DNA of 64,000 nucleotides. Source: Zoogloea sp021286885 (GTDB lineage: Bacteria; Pseudomonadota; Gammaproteobacteria; Burkholderiales; Rhodocyclaceae). The stretch lies in NCBI RefSeq assembly GCF_041915215.1, contig NZ_JAYSBV010000014.1, one strand, 5' to 3'. The translations under genes and the position numbers were made by a program. The first letter of the stretch is position 1; each line of letters begins with the position of its first letter. The notes beneath the pieces were generated by a model, which saw only the letters and a program-made list of their open reading frames with translations, did no database searches and was not told where the DNA came from. Positions 9,485 to 17,593 of the stretch are shown in pieces.

Positions 9485-9961
9485 ATGCAGCGGCGCTGGC
9501 GCCTGGGGTCGGTGGAGTTTGTCACCAGCATGGCGGTGATTGCGGTGTGCATGGCGGTGCTGCTCAACCGGATTTCGGCCTACCAGGAGCTGGCGGAGAA
9601 AACCCGGGTGGAGTTGACCATCACCCAGGTCCGCACCGGGCTGCGCTATGCCCAGATGGATGCGCTGCTGCATCACCAGGACATCCCTGTGGATGCCTGG
9701 CTGGCGCGTAATCCCATGGCCTGGCTGGCCCAGCCGCCTGCGGATTACCACGGGGCCGTGGCCGCGTTGCCCCGCCCCCCGGAGCAGGGCTGGTATTACC
9801 TGAGCGATCAGCATGCGCTGGTGTATCTGCCCCGGTTTCATGCCCATTTGGATCGTCGGCTTGATGAGCGCCCTCCGCGCTTGATCTGGCAATTGCAGGC
9901 CGGGCCCAGTCTGCGCCCGGAAACAGTGGAGCTGGTGGCACGTCCTTACCAGTGGTTTTGA
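9485..9961 (+). CDS. mshF: MSHA biogenesis protein MshF
   Basis: A 158-aa protein with one N-terminal membrane helix (residues about 9-28, VEFVTSMAVIAVCMAVLLN) and a periplasmic domain containing the short GWYYLSDQHALVYLP segment seen in MshF proteins. The start lies one base after the mshG stop codon, so the two are probably co-translated. Its molecular role in MSHA assembly is not well defined. The assignment rests on position between mshG and mshA, size, topology and the GWYYL-type motif. Confidence 0.75.
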   Translation: MQRRWRLGSVEFVTSMAVIAVCMAVLLNRISAYQELAEKTRVELTITQVRTGLRYAQMDALLHHQDIPVDAWLARNPMAWLAQPPADYHGAVAALPRPPEQGWYYLSDQHALVYLPRFHAHLDRRLDERPPRLIWQLQAGPSLRPETVELVARPYQWF

Positions 9962-10080
9962 ATCCTTGCCTGGAAATCTCAATTCCTCCCGGGCCGCTGC
10001 CGTTACAGATAACAGGCCACGGGTTTGCCTGGAGCAGCCCATTAACCGACGAACCTGTGATTTCCTGTGAGGCGATGATG

Positions 10081-10494
10081 ATGATGCGTGCGCATGCTCA
10101 AAAGGGTTTTACCCTGATTGAACTGGTGGTGGTGATCGTGATTCTGGGCATTCTGGCCGCCGTGGCGGTGCCCAAGTTTGTAGATCTGTCGGCTGATGCC
10201 GGCGACGCTGCCGCCCAGGGGGTGGCCGGGGGGCTGACTTCCGCCTCGGCCCTCAACTACGCGACTTCGGTGGCTCGGGGGGCGAGTGGCACCGGGGTGG
10301 TCACCGTCAAGAGCGGGGGCGCTTGCTCCACCGTGGCGGCCAGCCTGCTGAGCGGCGGGGTGCCCACCAATATCACCGTGACGGGTACGCTGGCCTGCAG
10401 CGGTGCGGGCGTCACCGATACCAACTGCCTGGTGTCCCATTCCAAGGGCACGGCGGGTAAGACGGTGGCGGCCACCCTGACCTGCACCCAGTAA
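10081..10494 (+). CDS. mshA: Major MSHA pilin MshA
   Basis: Type IV prepilin, the main structural subunit of the pilus. The class III signal sequence is short and ends in KG, with cleavage before FTLIEL; the Glu at +5 of the mature protein is present, followed by the hydrophobic assembly helix VVVIVILGILAAVAV. The C-terminal head has a cysteine pattern compatible with the pilin disulfide loop (ACST, LACS, NCLV, TCTQ). The gene opens with four consecutive ATG codons (10075-10086); GAGG at 10069-10072 best fits the third, but any would give nearly the same leader. About 119 bases separate it from mshF, so it may also have its own promoter, as expected for a highly expressed subunit. Confidence 0.9.
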   Translation: MMRAHAQKGFTLIELVVVIVILGILAAVAVPKFVDLSADAGDAAAQGVAGGLTSASALNYATSVARGASGTGVVTVKSGGACSTVAASLLSGGVPTNITVTGTLACSGAGVTDTNCLVSHSKGTAGKTVAATLTCTQ

Positions 10495-10510
10495 GCCCCG
10501 GGCCCGCATC

Positions 10511-10966
10511 ATGGGCCGACGCGATGGGCGGGGCTACACCCTGCTGGAGCTGGTGGCCGTGATGTTGCTGACGGCCACCCTGGCGGTGGTGATTCTGCCC
10601 CGCTTTGCCGATCAGACCAGCTTTGCCAGCCGGGGCTATGCCGACACCCTGAAGGCCAGTCTTCAGCACGCCCGCCGCACCGCCATTGCCCAGCGCCGCA
10701 CTGCCTGCGTGAGCCTGAGCGGCAGTGTGCTCAGCATGCGCATCAGCAGCGCGCCGGCTTCGGCCAGTTGCGACCTGCCCCTGGCCGATCCGGTGGGCGG
10801 CGGCGCCCTCAGCCTCAGCCCGCCCAATGGGGTCAGCATCCGCATGAGCCCGGCGAGTTTCAGTTTTGATCCCCAGGGGCGGCCTTCTGCGGCGGTGAGT
10901 TTCGCCATCGGCGGCAGCCCGGCCCGAACCCTGGTGGTGGAGGCGGAGAGCGGCCATGTCCATTGA
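10511..10966 (+). CDS. mshC: Minor MSHA prepilin MshC (GspH/FimT-like)
   Basis: A 151-aa type IV minor prepilin. The leader MGRRDGRG ends at the prepilin peptidase site before YTLLEL, with Glu5 conserved, followed by a hydrophobic helix. The C-terminal half has the FSFDPQGRP segment common to GspH/FimT-type minor pilins (the D-x-x-G-R motif). Minor pilins prime assembly or form the pilus tip. It begins 16 bases after mshA and overlaps the next gene by 11 bases. Confidence 0.86.
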   Translation: MGRRDGRGYTLLELVAVMLLTATLAVVILPRFADQTSFASRGYADTLKASLQHARRTAIAQRRTACVSLSGSVLSMRISSAPASASCDLPLADPVGGGALSLSPPNGVSIRMSPASFSFDPQGRPSAAVSFAIGGSPARTLVVEAESGHVH

Positions 10967-11507
10967 TGCAGGTTGTTTGGGCCGGTACCAGCGGGGCGTG
11001 ACCCTCATCGAGCTGATCGTGTTTGTGGTGATCGTGGCGGTGGGGCTGGCAGGCGTGCTGGTGGCCTACAGCCAGACGGTGCGCGGCTCCGCCGATCCGA
11101 TGCTGCGCCGCCAGGCTCTGGCGGTGGCCGAAGCCCTGCTCGAAGAGGTGCGCCGGGCAGCCTTCAGCTGGTGCGATGTGCAGGATGCGGCCGCTGAAAG
11201 CGCTACTTCGGCAGCGACGTGCGCCAGCCTCCCCGAAGCCCTGGGCCCCGAGGCGGGCAATACCCGCCCCTACGATAACGTGAACGATTACCAGGGCTAC
11301 GCCATGCGCGGGATCACCGATCAGGCGGGCCAGCCCTTGCCCGGCCTGGAGAACTACCAGGCCAGCATCAGCATCCAGGCGGCGGCCCTGGGGAGCGTGC
11401 CGGCTTCGGAAGCCCTGCGCATCCAGGTGAGCGTGACCGCGCCAGATGGGCAAACCTACATTCTGGAAGGCTGGCGAACCCGCTATGCGCCCAACGCCCT
11501 GCCCTGA
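10956..11507 (+). CDS. mshD: Minor MSHA prepilin MshD
   Basis: A 183-aa prepilin-like protein with leader residues 1-14 ending RG and mature start VTLIELIVFVVIVAVGLAG, including the conserved Glu. The body contains RRQALAVAEALLEEV and a YDNVNDYQGY stretch typical of MshD. It overlaps mshC at its start and mshO at its end, so the minor pilin genes are translationally linked. Likely role: part of the minor pilin tip complex. Confidence 0.86.
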   Translation: MSIDAGCLGRYQRGVTLIELIVFVVIVAVGLAGVLVAYSQTVRGSADPMLRRQALAVAEALLEEVRRAAFSWCDVQDAAAESATSAATCASLPEALGPEAGNTRPYDNVNDYQGYAMRGITDQAGQPLPGLENYQASISIQAAALGSVPASEALRIQVSVTAPDGQTYILEGWRTRYAPNALP

Positions 11508-12300
11508 AGTCCCGCTCAAGTGCCAGGGCTTCACCCTGATCGAGATGGTGGTGACCCTGAGCGTGCTCGGCATTGTGGCGGGTATGGTGGCGGTGTTTGT
11601 GCGGGCACCCATCCAGGCCTATGCCGACACCAGCCAGCGGGTGGCCTTGGTGGATCTGGCCGATGCCACGCTGCAGCGCATGGCCCGGGATGTGCGCACC
11701 GCCCTGCCCAACAGCCTGCGGGTGGGGGCGGCCGGGAGCGTGGTGTATCTGGAATTCATCGCAACCAGCGGTGCGGGCCGTTACCGGGCTTCCCTCGCGG
11801 GAGACGGGAGCGGCAATCTGCTGGACTTCACCGGGGCGGACACCAGCTTCGACATTCTAGGCCCGGTGCCGGACGTGCCCAGCGGCGCAGCGCTGGTGGT
11901 GATGAACCTGGGCAGCGGCTCTGATGCGGATGCCTATGCGGGCAGCAACCGGGCTGCCATCAGCGGCCTGAGCGGCAGCGTGCTGAGCTTTGCCAGCTTT
12001 CTGTTTCCGTACGAATCGCCGGCCCGGCGCTTTTTTGTGGCCACGGGCCCGGTGACCTACGCGTGTGATACGGCGGGGGGCACCCTGTATCGGATCAGCG
12101 GCTACGCCTATGGGGCCAGCCAGCCCACCCCGCCCCTGGGCGGGAGCAGTGCTTTGGTGGTGGATCAGGTGGCCGGCTGCAGTTTCAGCTTTGATGCGCT
12201 GGCGAGCCGCAGCGGCATGCTCAGCATGAGCCTCAGTCTGGCCAGTGGCGCCGAAAGCATCCGGCTGTTCCGGCAGGTGGCGGTGGACAATGCGCCCTGA
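11485..12300 (+). CDS. mshO: Minor MSHA prepilin MshO
   Basis: A 271-aa prepilin-like protein (PulJ/GspJ-like). The ATG at 11485 gives a 16-residue leader ending QG before FTLIEMVVTLSVLGIVAG; the Glu+5 is kept. The segment ADATLQRMARDVRTALPNSLR is characteristic of MshO/GspJ helices. An upstream in-frame ATG at 11446 would give an unusually long leader and deep overlap, so it was not chosen. It overlaps mshD by 23 bases and mshP by 11. Confidence 0.86.
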   Translation: MRPTPCPEVPLKCQGFTLIEMVVTLSVLGIVAGMVAVFVRAPIQAYADTSQRVALVDLADATLQRMARDVRTALPNSLRVGAAGSVVYLEFIATSGAGRYRASLAGDGSGNLLDFTGADTSFDILGPVPDVPSGAALVVMNLGSGSDADAYAGSNRAAISGLSGSVLSFASFLFPYESPARRFFVATGPVTYACDTAGGTLYRISGYAYGASQPTPPLGGSSALVVDQVAGCSFSFDALASRSGMLSMSLSLASGAESIRLFRQVAVDNAP

Positions 12301-12733
12301 GCGCTGCTCCCCCGCGTGGCGTAGCGCTGGCCTGGCCCTGCCGGCGGCCATCTTCATCCTGGTCATCCTGAGCGGGCTGGCGGTGTTTCTGGTTCGCATG
12401 GCCAGCTTGCGCCAAGCAGGCATGGCCCAGGAGTTTCTGGCCAGCCGGGCCTATCAGGCCGCCCGCAGTGGGCTGGAGTGGGGCTTCTACCAGGGTCTGC
12501 GCCAGGGGAGTTGCAGTGGCACCCAGAGCTTCAATGCGGGAGGCGGGCTGGCGGAGTTCACCATCACGGTGGTGGCCACGAGCCAGCGCTATAACGAGGC
12601 GGGCAGCACCCTCAGCATCTGCCAGGTGGTGGCTACCGCCTGCAACCAGCCCCAGGCCGGCGCCTGCCCGGGCACGGCGGGGGCGGCCTTCTACGCCGAG
12701 CGTCAATTGCGCGCCAGCTTCCCTTATCCCTGA
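12290..12733 (+). CDS. mshP: MSHA biogenesis protein MshP
   Basis: A 147-aa protein with one N-terminal membrane helix (GLALPAAIFILVILSGLAVF), which resembles a pilin helix but lacks a clean prepilin cleavage Glu; this is usual for MshP/PilX-like proteins. Several cysteines lie in the periplasmic part. The ATG at 12290 sits inside the end of mshO. It closes the cluster here; mshB and the mshI-N genes are not in this window. A GC hairpin follows the stop directly. Confidence 0.8.
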   Translation: MRPERCSPAWRSAGLALPAAIFILVILSGLAVFLVRMASLRQAGMAQEFLASRAYQAARSGLEWGFYQGLRQGSCSGTQSFNAGGGLAEFTITVVATSQRYNEAGSTLSICQVVATACNQPQAGACPGTAGAAFYAERQLRASFPYP

Positions 12734-12758
12734 GCCCGGGTGTCGCGCAAACCCGGGC
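12734..12758 (+). terminator. Hairpin closing the msh operon
   Basis: An 8-bp perfect stem, GCCCGGGT paired with ACCCGGGC, with a 9-base loop, starts one base after the mshP stop. There is no T-tract, so it is either a weak intrinsic terminator or a 3'-end stabiliser ahead of the ubiC promoter. Confidence 0.4.
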
Positions 12759-12765
12759 GGGCGCC

Positions 12766-12794
12766 TTGGCACCCTCGGGGGCGGGCACTACAAT
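12766..12794 (+). promoter_or_regulatory. Sigma70-type promoter for ubiC-ubiA
   Basis: TTGGCA at 12766-12771 and TACAAT at 12789-12794 are separated by exactly 17 bases. They lie 33 bases before the ubiC ATG and after the msh operon hairpin. Each hexamer differs from the consensus (TTGACA, TATAAT) at one position. Confidence 0.6.
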
Positions 12795-12826
12795 CGGGCG
12801 CCTGCGCGTTTCCTTCCCCCTGCAAC

Positions 12827-13381
12827 ATGACTCTCGCCCATTTTCCGGGACGTGATCCGTTCCGGATGGCGGCCTGGCAGGCTCCGCACCCAATGCGGGG
12901 CTGGCTGACCGATGACCATTCCCTGACCGCCCGCATCCGCGCCCGTTGTGCGCACTTCAGCCTGCGCCTGGTGTTCCAGGGCAAGGGCCCGGCCCTGCCC
13001 GATGAGCGGGCCGCCCTGGGGGGCGTGCCCCACGGGGATGTCTGGCACCGGGATGTGCTGCTGCTGGCGGATGGGGTGCCGGTGGTGTTTGCGCGTTCGC
13101 TGGTGGCGGGGCCGGTGGTGCCCCCCGCCTGGCATCTGGTGCGCCATTTGGGCGGTCGGCCCCTGGCGGCGGTGCTGTTTGACGATCCTCGAGTCCGCCG
13201 TTCGCCCCTGGAGGCGGGCCGGCTGGATGCCCGGGACCGGCGCTGGCATCAGGCCTGCGCGGCCCTGGGGGAAACACGCTTGCCGCCCTTGTGGGCCCGG
13301 CGCTCGGCCTTTGTGCGCCACCAGGAGCCTTTGTTGATCACCGAAATCTTTCTGCCTGCCATCCGGAGTCTGCGTCCATGA
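12827..13381 (+). CDS. ubiC: Chorismate--pyruvate lyase UbiC
   Basis: A 184-aa enzyme that converts chorismate to 4-hydroxybenzoate plus pyruvate, the first committed step of ubiquinone synthesis in the cytoplasm. Recognisable segments are SLTARIRARCAHFSLRLV near the N-terminus, VWHRDVLLL in the middle, and the C-terminal LLITEIFLP that carries the catalytic Glu in the family. The ATG at 12827 gives the normal family length; a longer in-frame extension would run through the promoter. The stop overlaps the ubiA start (ATGA), so the two enzymes of the pathway are translationally coupled. Confidence 0.9.
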   Translation: MTLAHFPGRDPFRMAAWQAPHPMRGWLTDDHSLTARIRARCAHFSLRLVFQGKGPALPDERAALGGVPHGDVWHRDVLLLADGVPVVFARSLVAGPVVPPAWHLVRHLGGRPLAAVLFDDPRVRRSPLEAGRLDARDRRWHQACAALGETRLPPLWARRSAFVRHQEPLLITEIFLPAIRSLRP

Positions 13382-14259
13382 GCGCCCTGAGCCTGAACCA
13401 ACGCCTCGTCGAGTACAAGAAGCTGATGCGCCTCGACAAGCCCATCGGCATTCTGCTGTTGCTGTGGCCCACCCTGTGGGCCCTGTGGGTGGCGGCAGAC
13501 GGGCGCCCGGCCCTGCTGCATGTGCTGATTTTTGTGCTCGGCACGGTGTTGATGCGCTCGGCAGGCTGCGTCATCAACGATTACGCCGACCGGGATTTTG
13601 ACGGCCATGTGGAACGCACCAAGGAGCGCCCCCTGGCCGCCAAGCGGGTCAGCACCAAGGAGGCGCTGCTGCTGGCGGCGGGGCTCTCGCTGCTGTCGTT
13701 TGTGCTGGTGCTGCCCCTGAATGGGCTGACCATTGCCCTCAGCGTGCCGGCGGTGTTCCTGGCGGGCAGTTATCCCTTTACCAAGCGTTTCCTGGCGATT
13801 CCCCAGGCTTATCTGGGCATCGCGTTCGGGTTTGGGATCCCCATGGCCTTCGCCGCCGCCCAGGCTACGGTGCCGCTGGAAGCCTGGGTGATGCTGGTGG
13901 CGAATGTGTTCTGGGCGGTGGCTTACGATACCGAGTACGCCATGGTGGACAGGCCCGATGACCTGAAAATCGGCATCAAGACCTCGGCCATCACCTTTGG
14001 CCGGTTTGATGTGCTGGCCGTGATGCTGTGCTACCTCGCCACCCTGCTGCTGCTGGGTTGGGTGGGCCTGGCGGGTGGGCGCGGCTGGCCGTTTGGGGCC
14101 GGGCTGGCGGTGGCGGCCGGGCTCATGGTGTACCACTACACCCTGATCCGCCACCGGGAGCGGGGCCCCTGCTTCAAGGCGTTTCTGCACAACAACTGGG
14201 TGGGCGCCGCGATCTTTGCCGGCTGGGCCCTGGATTACCTGCTCCGCCCGGTGGTCTGA
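13378..14259 (+). CDS. ubiA: 4-hydroxybenzoate octaprenyltransferase UbiA
   Basis: A 293-aa integral membrane prenyltransferase that attaches the polyprenyl tail to 4-hydroxybenzoate. Both Asp-rich Mg-diphosphate motifs are visible: NDYADRDFDGHVERT near residue 65 and YDTEYAMVDRPDDLKIG near residue 185. Between and around them are about eight hydrophobic helices. It overlaps ubiC by four bases and uses that enzyme's product. It converges with waaA, with only four bases between the stop codons. Confidence 0.95.
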   Translation: MSALSLNQRLVEYKKLMRLDKPIGILLLLWPTLWALWVAADGRPALLHVLIFVLGTVLMRSAGCVINDYADRDFDGHVERTKERPLAAKRVSTKEALLLAAGLSLLSFVLVLPLNGLTIALSVPAVFLAGSYPFTKRFLAIPQAYLGIAFGFGIPMAFAAAQATVPLEAWVMLVANVFWAVAYDTEYAMVDRPDDLKIGIKTSAITFGRFDVLAVMLCYLATLLLLGWVGLAGGRGWPFGAGLAVAAGLMVYHYTLIRHRERGPCFKAFLHNNWVGAAIFAGWALDYLLRPVV

Positions 14260-14263
14260 GCCT

Positions 14264-15571
14264 TTAGCCCGGCTGCGGTGCCGGCGGGCGCCGGTAGCGG
14301 GGGCGGGCGATCTTGAGCAGCGGGGTGATCAGGTCCATGGTGCGCCCGGTGGCGCCCCGGTGGGAAAGGGCAAAGCGGATGCCCGCCCCGGCCATGATCT
14401 TGCGCCGCCCGGGGTGATCCATCACTTCAATGGCGAGGCGCATCCCGTCGCCAATATCCTGGGCGCGCATGGCCGCCCCTGAACTCACCGCCTGATTGCA
14501 GATCCGCTCAAAGTTGAAGGTGTGGGGGCCGACAATGACCGGGCAGCCCACAGCACTCGCCTCTATCGGGTTCTGCCCGCCCAGGGGGCGCCAGGAGCCG
14601 CCGATCAGCGCCACGCTGGCAGCGCTGTAGTAGGCGAACATTTCCCCCATCGAATCCCCCAGCAAGACCCGGGTGTCTGGCCGGATGGGGGCGTTTTCTG
14701 AGCGGCGCTGGACTTGGAGCCCGGCCTTGCGGGCAAGCTGGGCCACTTCATCAAAACGTTGGGGGTGGCGTGGCACCAGCATCAGCAGCACATGGGGGGC
14801 GCAGTAATGCTTGAAGGCCTCCAGCAGCGGGCCTTCTTCTCCCTCCCGGGTGCTGGCGGCCAGCACCACCGGGCGGGCGCCGATGCGTTGGCGCAATTCG
14901 CTGCCCAGCAGCAGCATGGGCGCGGGCGGGTTGATGTCGAACTTCATGTTGCCGGTGGGGCTCACGAAGCGGGCACCCAGGGCGCTCAGGCGTTGCTCGT
15001 CGGCTTCGGTCTGGGCACCGATGGCGCTCAGATTGGCAAAGGCCTGGCGCGCCAGGCTGCCGATGAAGGCATAGCCCCGGGCCGAACGGGCAGACAGGCG
15101 GGCATTCACCATCGCCAGCGGGGTATGGGTTTCCACGCAGGATTGCACCAGATTCGGCCACAGCTCGGTTTCCATCAGGATGCCGATGCGCGGCCGAAAA
15201 TGCTCCAGAAAGCGCAGGGTGGTCCAGGGCAGATCGTAGGGCAGATAGGCGCTCATCACCCGCTCGCCGTGTTCGGCAAACAGGGTTTCGCCGGTGGCCC
15301 GGCCCGTGGGGGTCATGTGGGTGAGCAGCAGCTGATAGCCCGGGTGGGCCTCAAGTAGGGCGTGCACCAGGGGCGCCGCCGCCCGGGTCTCGCCCACCGA
15401 GACCGCATGCAGCCAGATCACCGGCCCTGGCAGGCGCCGGGGGTAAAAACCAAAGCGTTCCTGAATGTGCTGGCGGTAGGCGGGCTGCTTGCGCCCGCGC
15501 CAGTACAGGCGCAGCAGTACCAGCGGAACGAGCACGTGCCATAGAACGGAATATAAGAAACGAGAAATCAA
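14264..15571 (-). CDS. waaA: Kdo transferase WaaA (KdtA)
   Basis: A 435-aa glycosyltransferase of the inner membrane's cytoplasmic face that adds Kdo to lipid IVA, essential for LPS core. An N-terminal anchor helix is followed by WLHAVSVGETRAAAPLV and the METELWPNLV motif, then a C-terminal GT-B half with GGSWRPLGGQNPIEA. No ATG fits: the family's usual N-terminus (short leader, then LLYxxL helix) aligns with TTG at 15571, giving a normal length. There is no clear Shine-Dalgarno sequence, so the start is the least certain part. TATACT lies on this strand about 33-38 bases upstream of the TTG and may be the -10. Confidence 0.92.
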   Translation of the reverse strand: MISRFLYSVLWHVLVPLVLLRLYWRGRKQPAYRQHIQERFGFYPRRLPGPVIWLHAVSVGETRAAAPLVHALLEAHPGYQLLLTHMTPTGRATGETLFAEHGERVMSAYLPYDLPWTTLRFLEHFRPRIGILMETELWPNLVQSCVETHTPLAMVNARLSARSARGYAFIGSLARQAFANLSAIGAQTEADEQRLSALGARFVSPTGNMKFDINPPAPMLLLGSELRQRIGARPVVLAASTREGEEGPLLEAFKHYCAPHVLLMLVPRHPQRFDEVAQLARKAGLQVQRRSENAPIRPDTRVLLGDSMGEMFAYYSAASVALIGGSWRPLGGQNPIEASAVGCPVIVGPHTFNFERICNQAVSSGAAMRAQDIGDGMRLAIEVMDHPGRRKIMAGAGIRFALSHRGATGRTMDLITPLLKIARPRYRRPPAPQPG

Positions 15572-15740
15572 GGGAAAACACCAATGTTGCCAATTGTTTG
15601 AAGTATACCGGGCGGGGCGTTGCAGATGCCACGTATGCAAGAAGGGGGCCGATTTACGCCCCTGTCCGGGCCATGCGAGAATCAAGGATTACGGGAGTTC
15701 AGGCCCGGGGGCCGGTTGGATTGTGACGGCCCAGGCTGTG

Positions 15741-15764
15741 TTCCTTTTTTCCCCTTTTTCTTCC
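15741..15764 (+). other. 24-nt pure pyrimidine tract in the leader of the epimerase gene
   Basis: Every base from 15741 to 15764 is C or T, with runs of six T, four C and five T. It ends 15 bases before the ATG at 15780, where no good Shine-Dalgarno sequence is visible. It could aid ribosomal protein S1 binding, or it could be a slippage-prone tract; either is an inference. Confidence 0.5.
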
Positions 15765-15779
15765 GAGACTTCTGCGACC

Positions 15780-16787
15780 ATGAAAATTCTCGTTACCGGT
15801 GCGGCCGGTTTCATCGGCAGTCATACCAGCCTGCTCCTGCTGGGGCGCGGAGATCAGGTGGTCGGCCTCGACAACCTCAACGATTACTACGATGTCCAGC
15901 TCAAGCTGGACCGCCTGGCCCGTTTGACCCCCCACGAGAACTTCCGTTTCGTGAAGATGGACGTGGCCGACCGGGAAGGCATGGCCAAGCTGTTTGCCGA
16001 AGAGAAGTTCGACCGGGTGATCCACTTGGCAGCCCAGGCCGGCGTGCGCTACTCCCTGCAGAACCCCCACGCTTACATCGACAGCAATCTGGTGGGTTTC
16101 ACCAACATCCTCGAAGGCTGCCGCCACAGCAAGGTGCAGCACCTGGTGTATGCCAGTAGCTCCAGCGTGTACGGTGGCAACACCAAGATGCCCTTCTCCG
16201 AGCACGACAGCGTTGACCATCCCGTCAGCCTGTACGCCGCCACCAAGAAGGCCAATGAACTGATGGCCCACACCTACAGCCATTTGTTCAACCTGCCCAC
16301 CACCGGCCTGCGCTTCTTTACCGTGTACGGCCCCTGGGGGCGTCCCGACATGGCCCTGTTCCTGTTTACCAAGGCCATTCTGGAAGGCCGCCCCATCGAC
16401 GTGTTCAACCACGGCAAGATGAAGCGGGATTTCACCTACATCGACGACATCGTTCAGGGTGTGGTGCGCACCATGGACCGCGTAGCCGAGCCGGATCCCA
16501 ACTACGATTCCAACAGCCCCGATCCCGCCCGGGGCAAGGCGCCGTACCGGGTGTTCAACATCGGCAACAACAACCCGGTGGAACTGATGGGCTTTATTGG
16601 CGCCATCGAGGACGCACTCGGCCAGCAGGCCCAGAAGAATTTCCTCCCCCTCCAGGATGGGGACGTACCCGCCACCTACGCCGATACCGACACCCTTAAC
16701 GAGTGGACCGGCTTTGTGCCCGCCACCCCGGTGAGCGAAGGCATTGGCCGCTTCATCGAGTGGTATCGGAGTTATTACAAGGTTTGA
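15780..16787 (+). CDS. UDP-glucuronate 4-epimerase-like NAD-dependent sugar epimerase
   Basis: A 335-aa short-chain (extended SDR) epimerase. The Rossmann motif GAAGFIGSH is at residues 7-15, followed by the LDNLNDYYDVQLKLDRL stretch characteristic of UDP-glucuronate 4-epimerases of capsule clusters. The catalytic SSSSVYG and Y-x3-K (YAATKK) follow. It probably converts UDP-glucuronate to UDP-galacturonate as a precursor for a surface polysaccharide. It heads the polysaccharide block and its stop overlaps the next start by one base. A much longer in-frame upstream extension crosses the divergent promoter region and is not credible. Confidence 0.88.
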   Translation: MKILVTGAAGFIGSHTSLLLLGRGDQVVGLDNLNDYYDVQLKLDRLARLTPHENFRFVKMDVADREGMAKLFAEEKFDRVIHLAAQAGVRYSLQNPHAYIDSNLVGFTNILEGCRHSKVQHLVYASSSSVYGGNTKMPFSEHDSVDHPVSLYAATKKANELMAHTYSHLFNLPTTGLRFFTVYGPWGRPDMALFLFTKAILEGRPIDVFNHGKMKRDFTYIDDIVQGVVRTMDRVAEPDPNYDSNSPDPARGKAPYRVFNIGNNNPVELMGFIGAIEDALGQQAQKNFLPLQDGDVPATYADTDTLNEWTGFVPATPVSEGIGRFIEWYRSYYKV

Positions 16788-17593
16788 TGTCTGAGTCTTG
16801 TGCTCCTGGGCGTCTGAGCATCAGTTTGGTGCTCTTTCGCCCTGATTTGGCCGCGCTGGCGGCAACCCTGGAAGCACTGGTCATCGCCTGCCGGACGGCA
16901 GAAGTGGTGCCGGTGCTTCACCTTGTGGACAACGGTGATGCACATCTGCCACTAGGCTTTGCCTTTCCGCCGGGTTGGCGGGTGGTCTGGCACCGGGGGC
17001 AGGGAAATGTGGGCTTCGGGCGTGGGCATAACTTGGCACTGCACGCCATGGGCGAGTATCACCTGATCCTCAACCCGGATCTTGAACTGGCGCCGGATGC
17101 CCTTGTGCAGGCCCTGGCTTTCATGGCGGCCCACCCGGACTGTGGCCTGCTGGCACCAGCGGCCCGCTGGAGCGATGGACGGCTCCAGTATCTGTGCAAG
17201 CGCATGCCCAGCCTGCTGGATCTGTTTGTGAGGGGCTTTGTCCCGGCACGCCTGCGCAAACCCTTCGCCCGGCGCCTGGCGCGCTATGAAATGCAAGACT
17301 TGGTAAATGCGCACGACGTGCTGTGGTCCCCACCCATTGTGAGTGGTTGCTGCATGTTGTTCAGGCGTCAGGTTTTACACGCTTTGGGCGGGTTTGATCC
17401 CCGGTTTTTTCTGTATTTTGAAGATTTTGACCTGAGCCTGCGGGCTGGCAGAATAACGCGTATTGCATATGTTCCGCAGGTGCGGGTGGTGCACCATGGG
17501 GGCCATGCGGCCCGCAAGGGGTGGCATCACATCCGCCTGTTCGGCGCATCTGCGCGGATTTTCTTCCAGATCCATGGGTGGCGATGGTGGTGA
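16787..17593 (+). CDS. Family 2 glycosyltransferase
   Basis: A 268-aa GT-A-fold enzyme, cytoplasmic or peripheral to the inner membrane, transferring a sugar from a nucleotide donor. It shows SLVLFRPD (beta 1), the GNVGFGRGHNLAL segment and the NPDLEL acidic triplet typical of rhamnosyltransferase-like GT2 proteins, then GGFDPRFFLYFEDFDLSLR near the acceptor site. The start ATG overlaps the epimerase stop codon (TGATG). The 3' end overlaps the DNA ligase start by ten bases. Donor and acceptor are unknown; context suggests O-antigen or exopolysaccharide assembly. Confidence 0.85.
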   Translation: MSESCAPGRLSISLVLFRPDLAALAATLEALVIACRTAEVVPVLHLVDNGDAHLPLGFAFPPGWRVVWHRGQGNVGFGRGHNLALHAMGEYHLILNPDLELAPDALVQALAFMAAHPDCGLLAPAARWSDGRLQYLCKRMPSLLDLFVRGFVPARLRKPFARRLARYEMQDLVNAHDVLWSPPIVSGCCMLFRRQVLHALGGFDPRFFLYFEDFDLSLRAGRITRIAYVPQVRVVHHGGHAARKGWHHIRLFGASARIFFQIHGWRWW

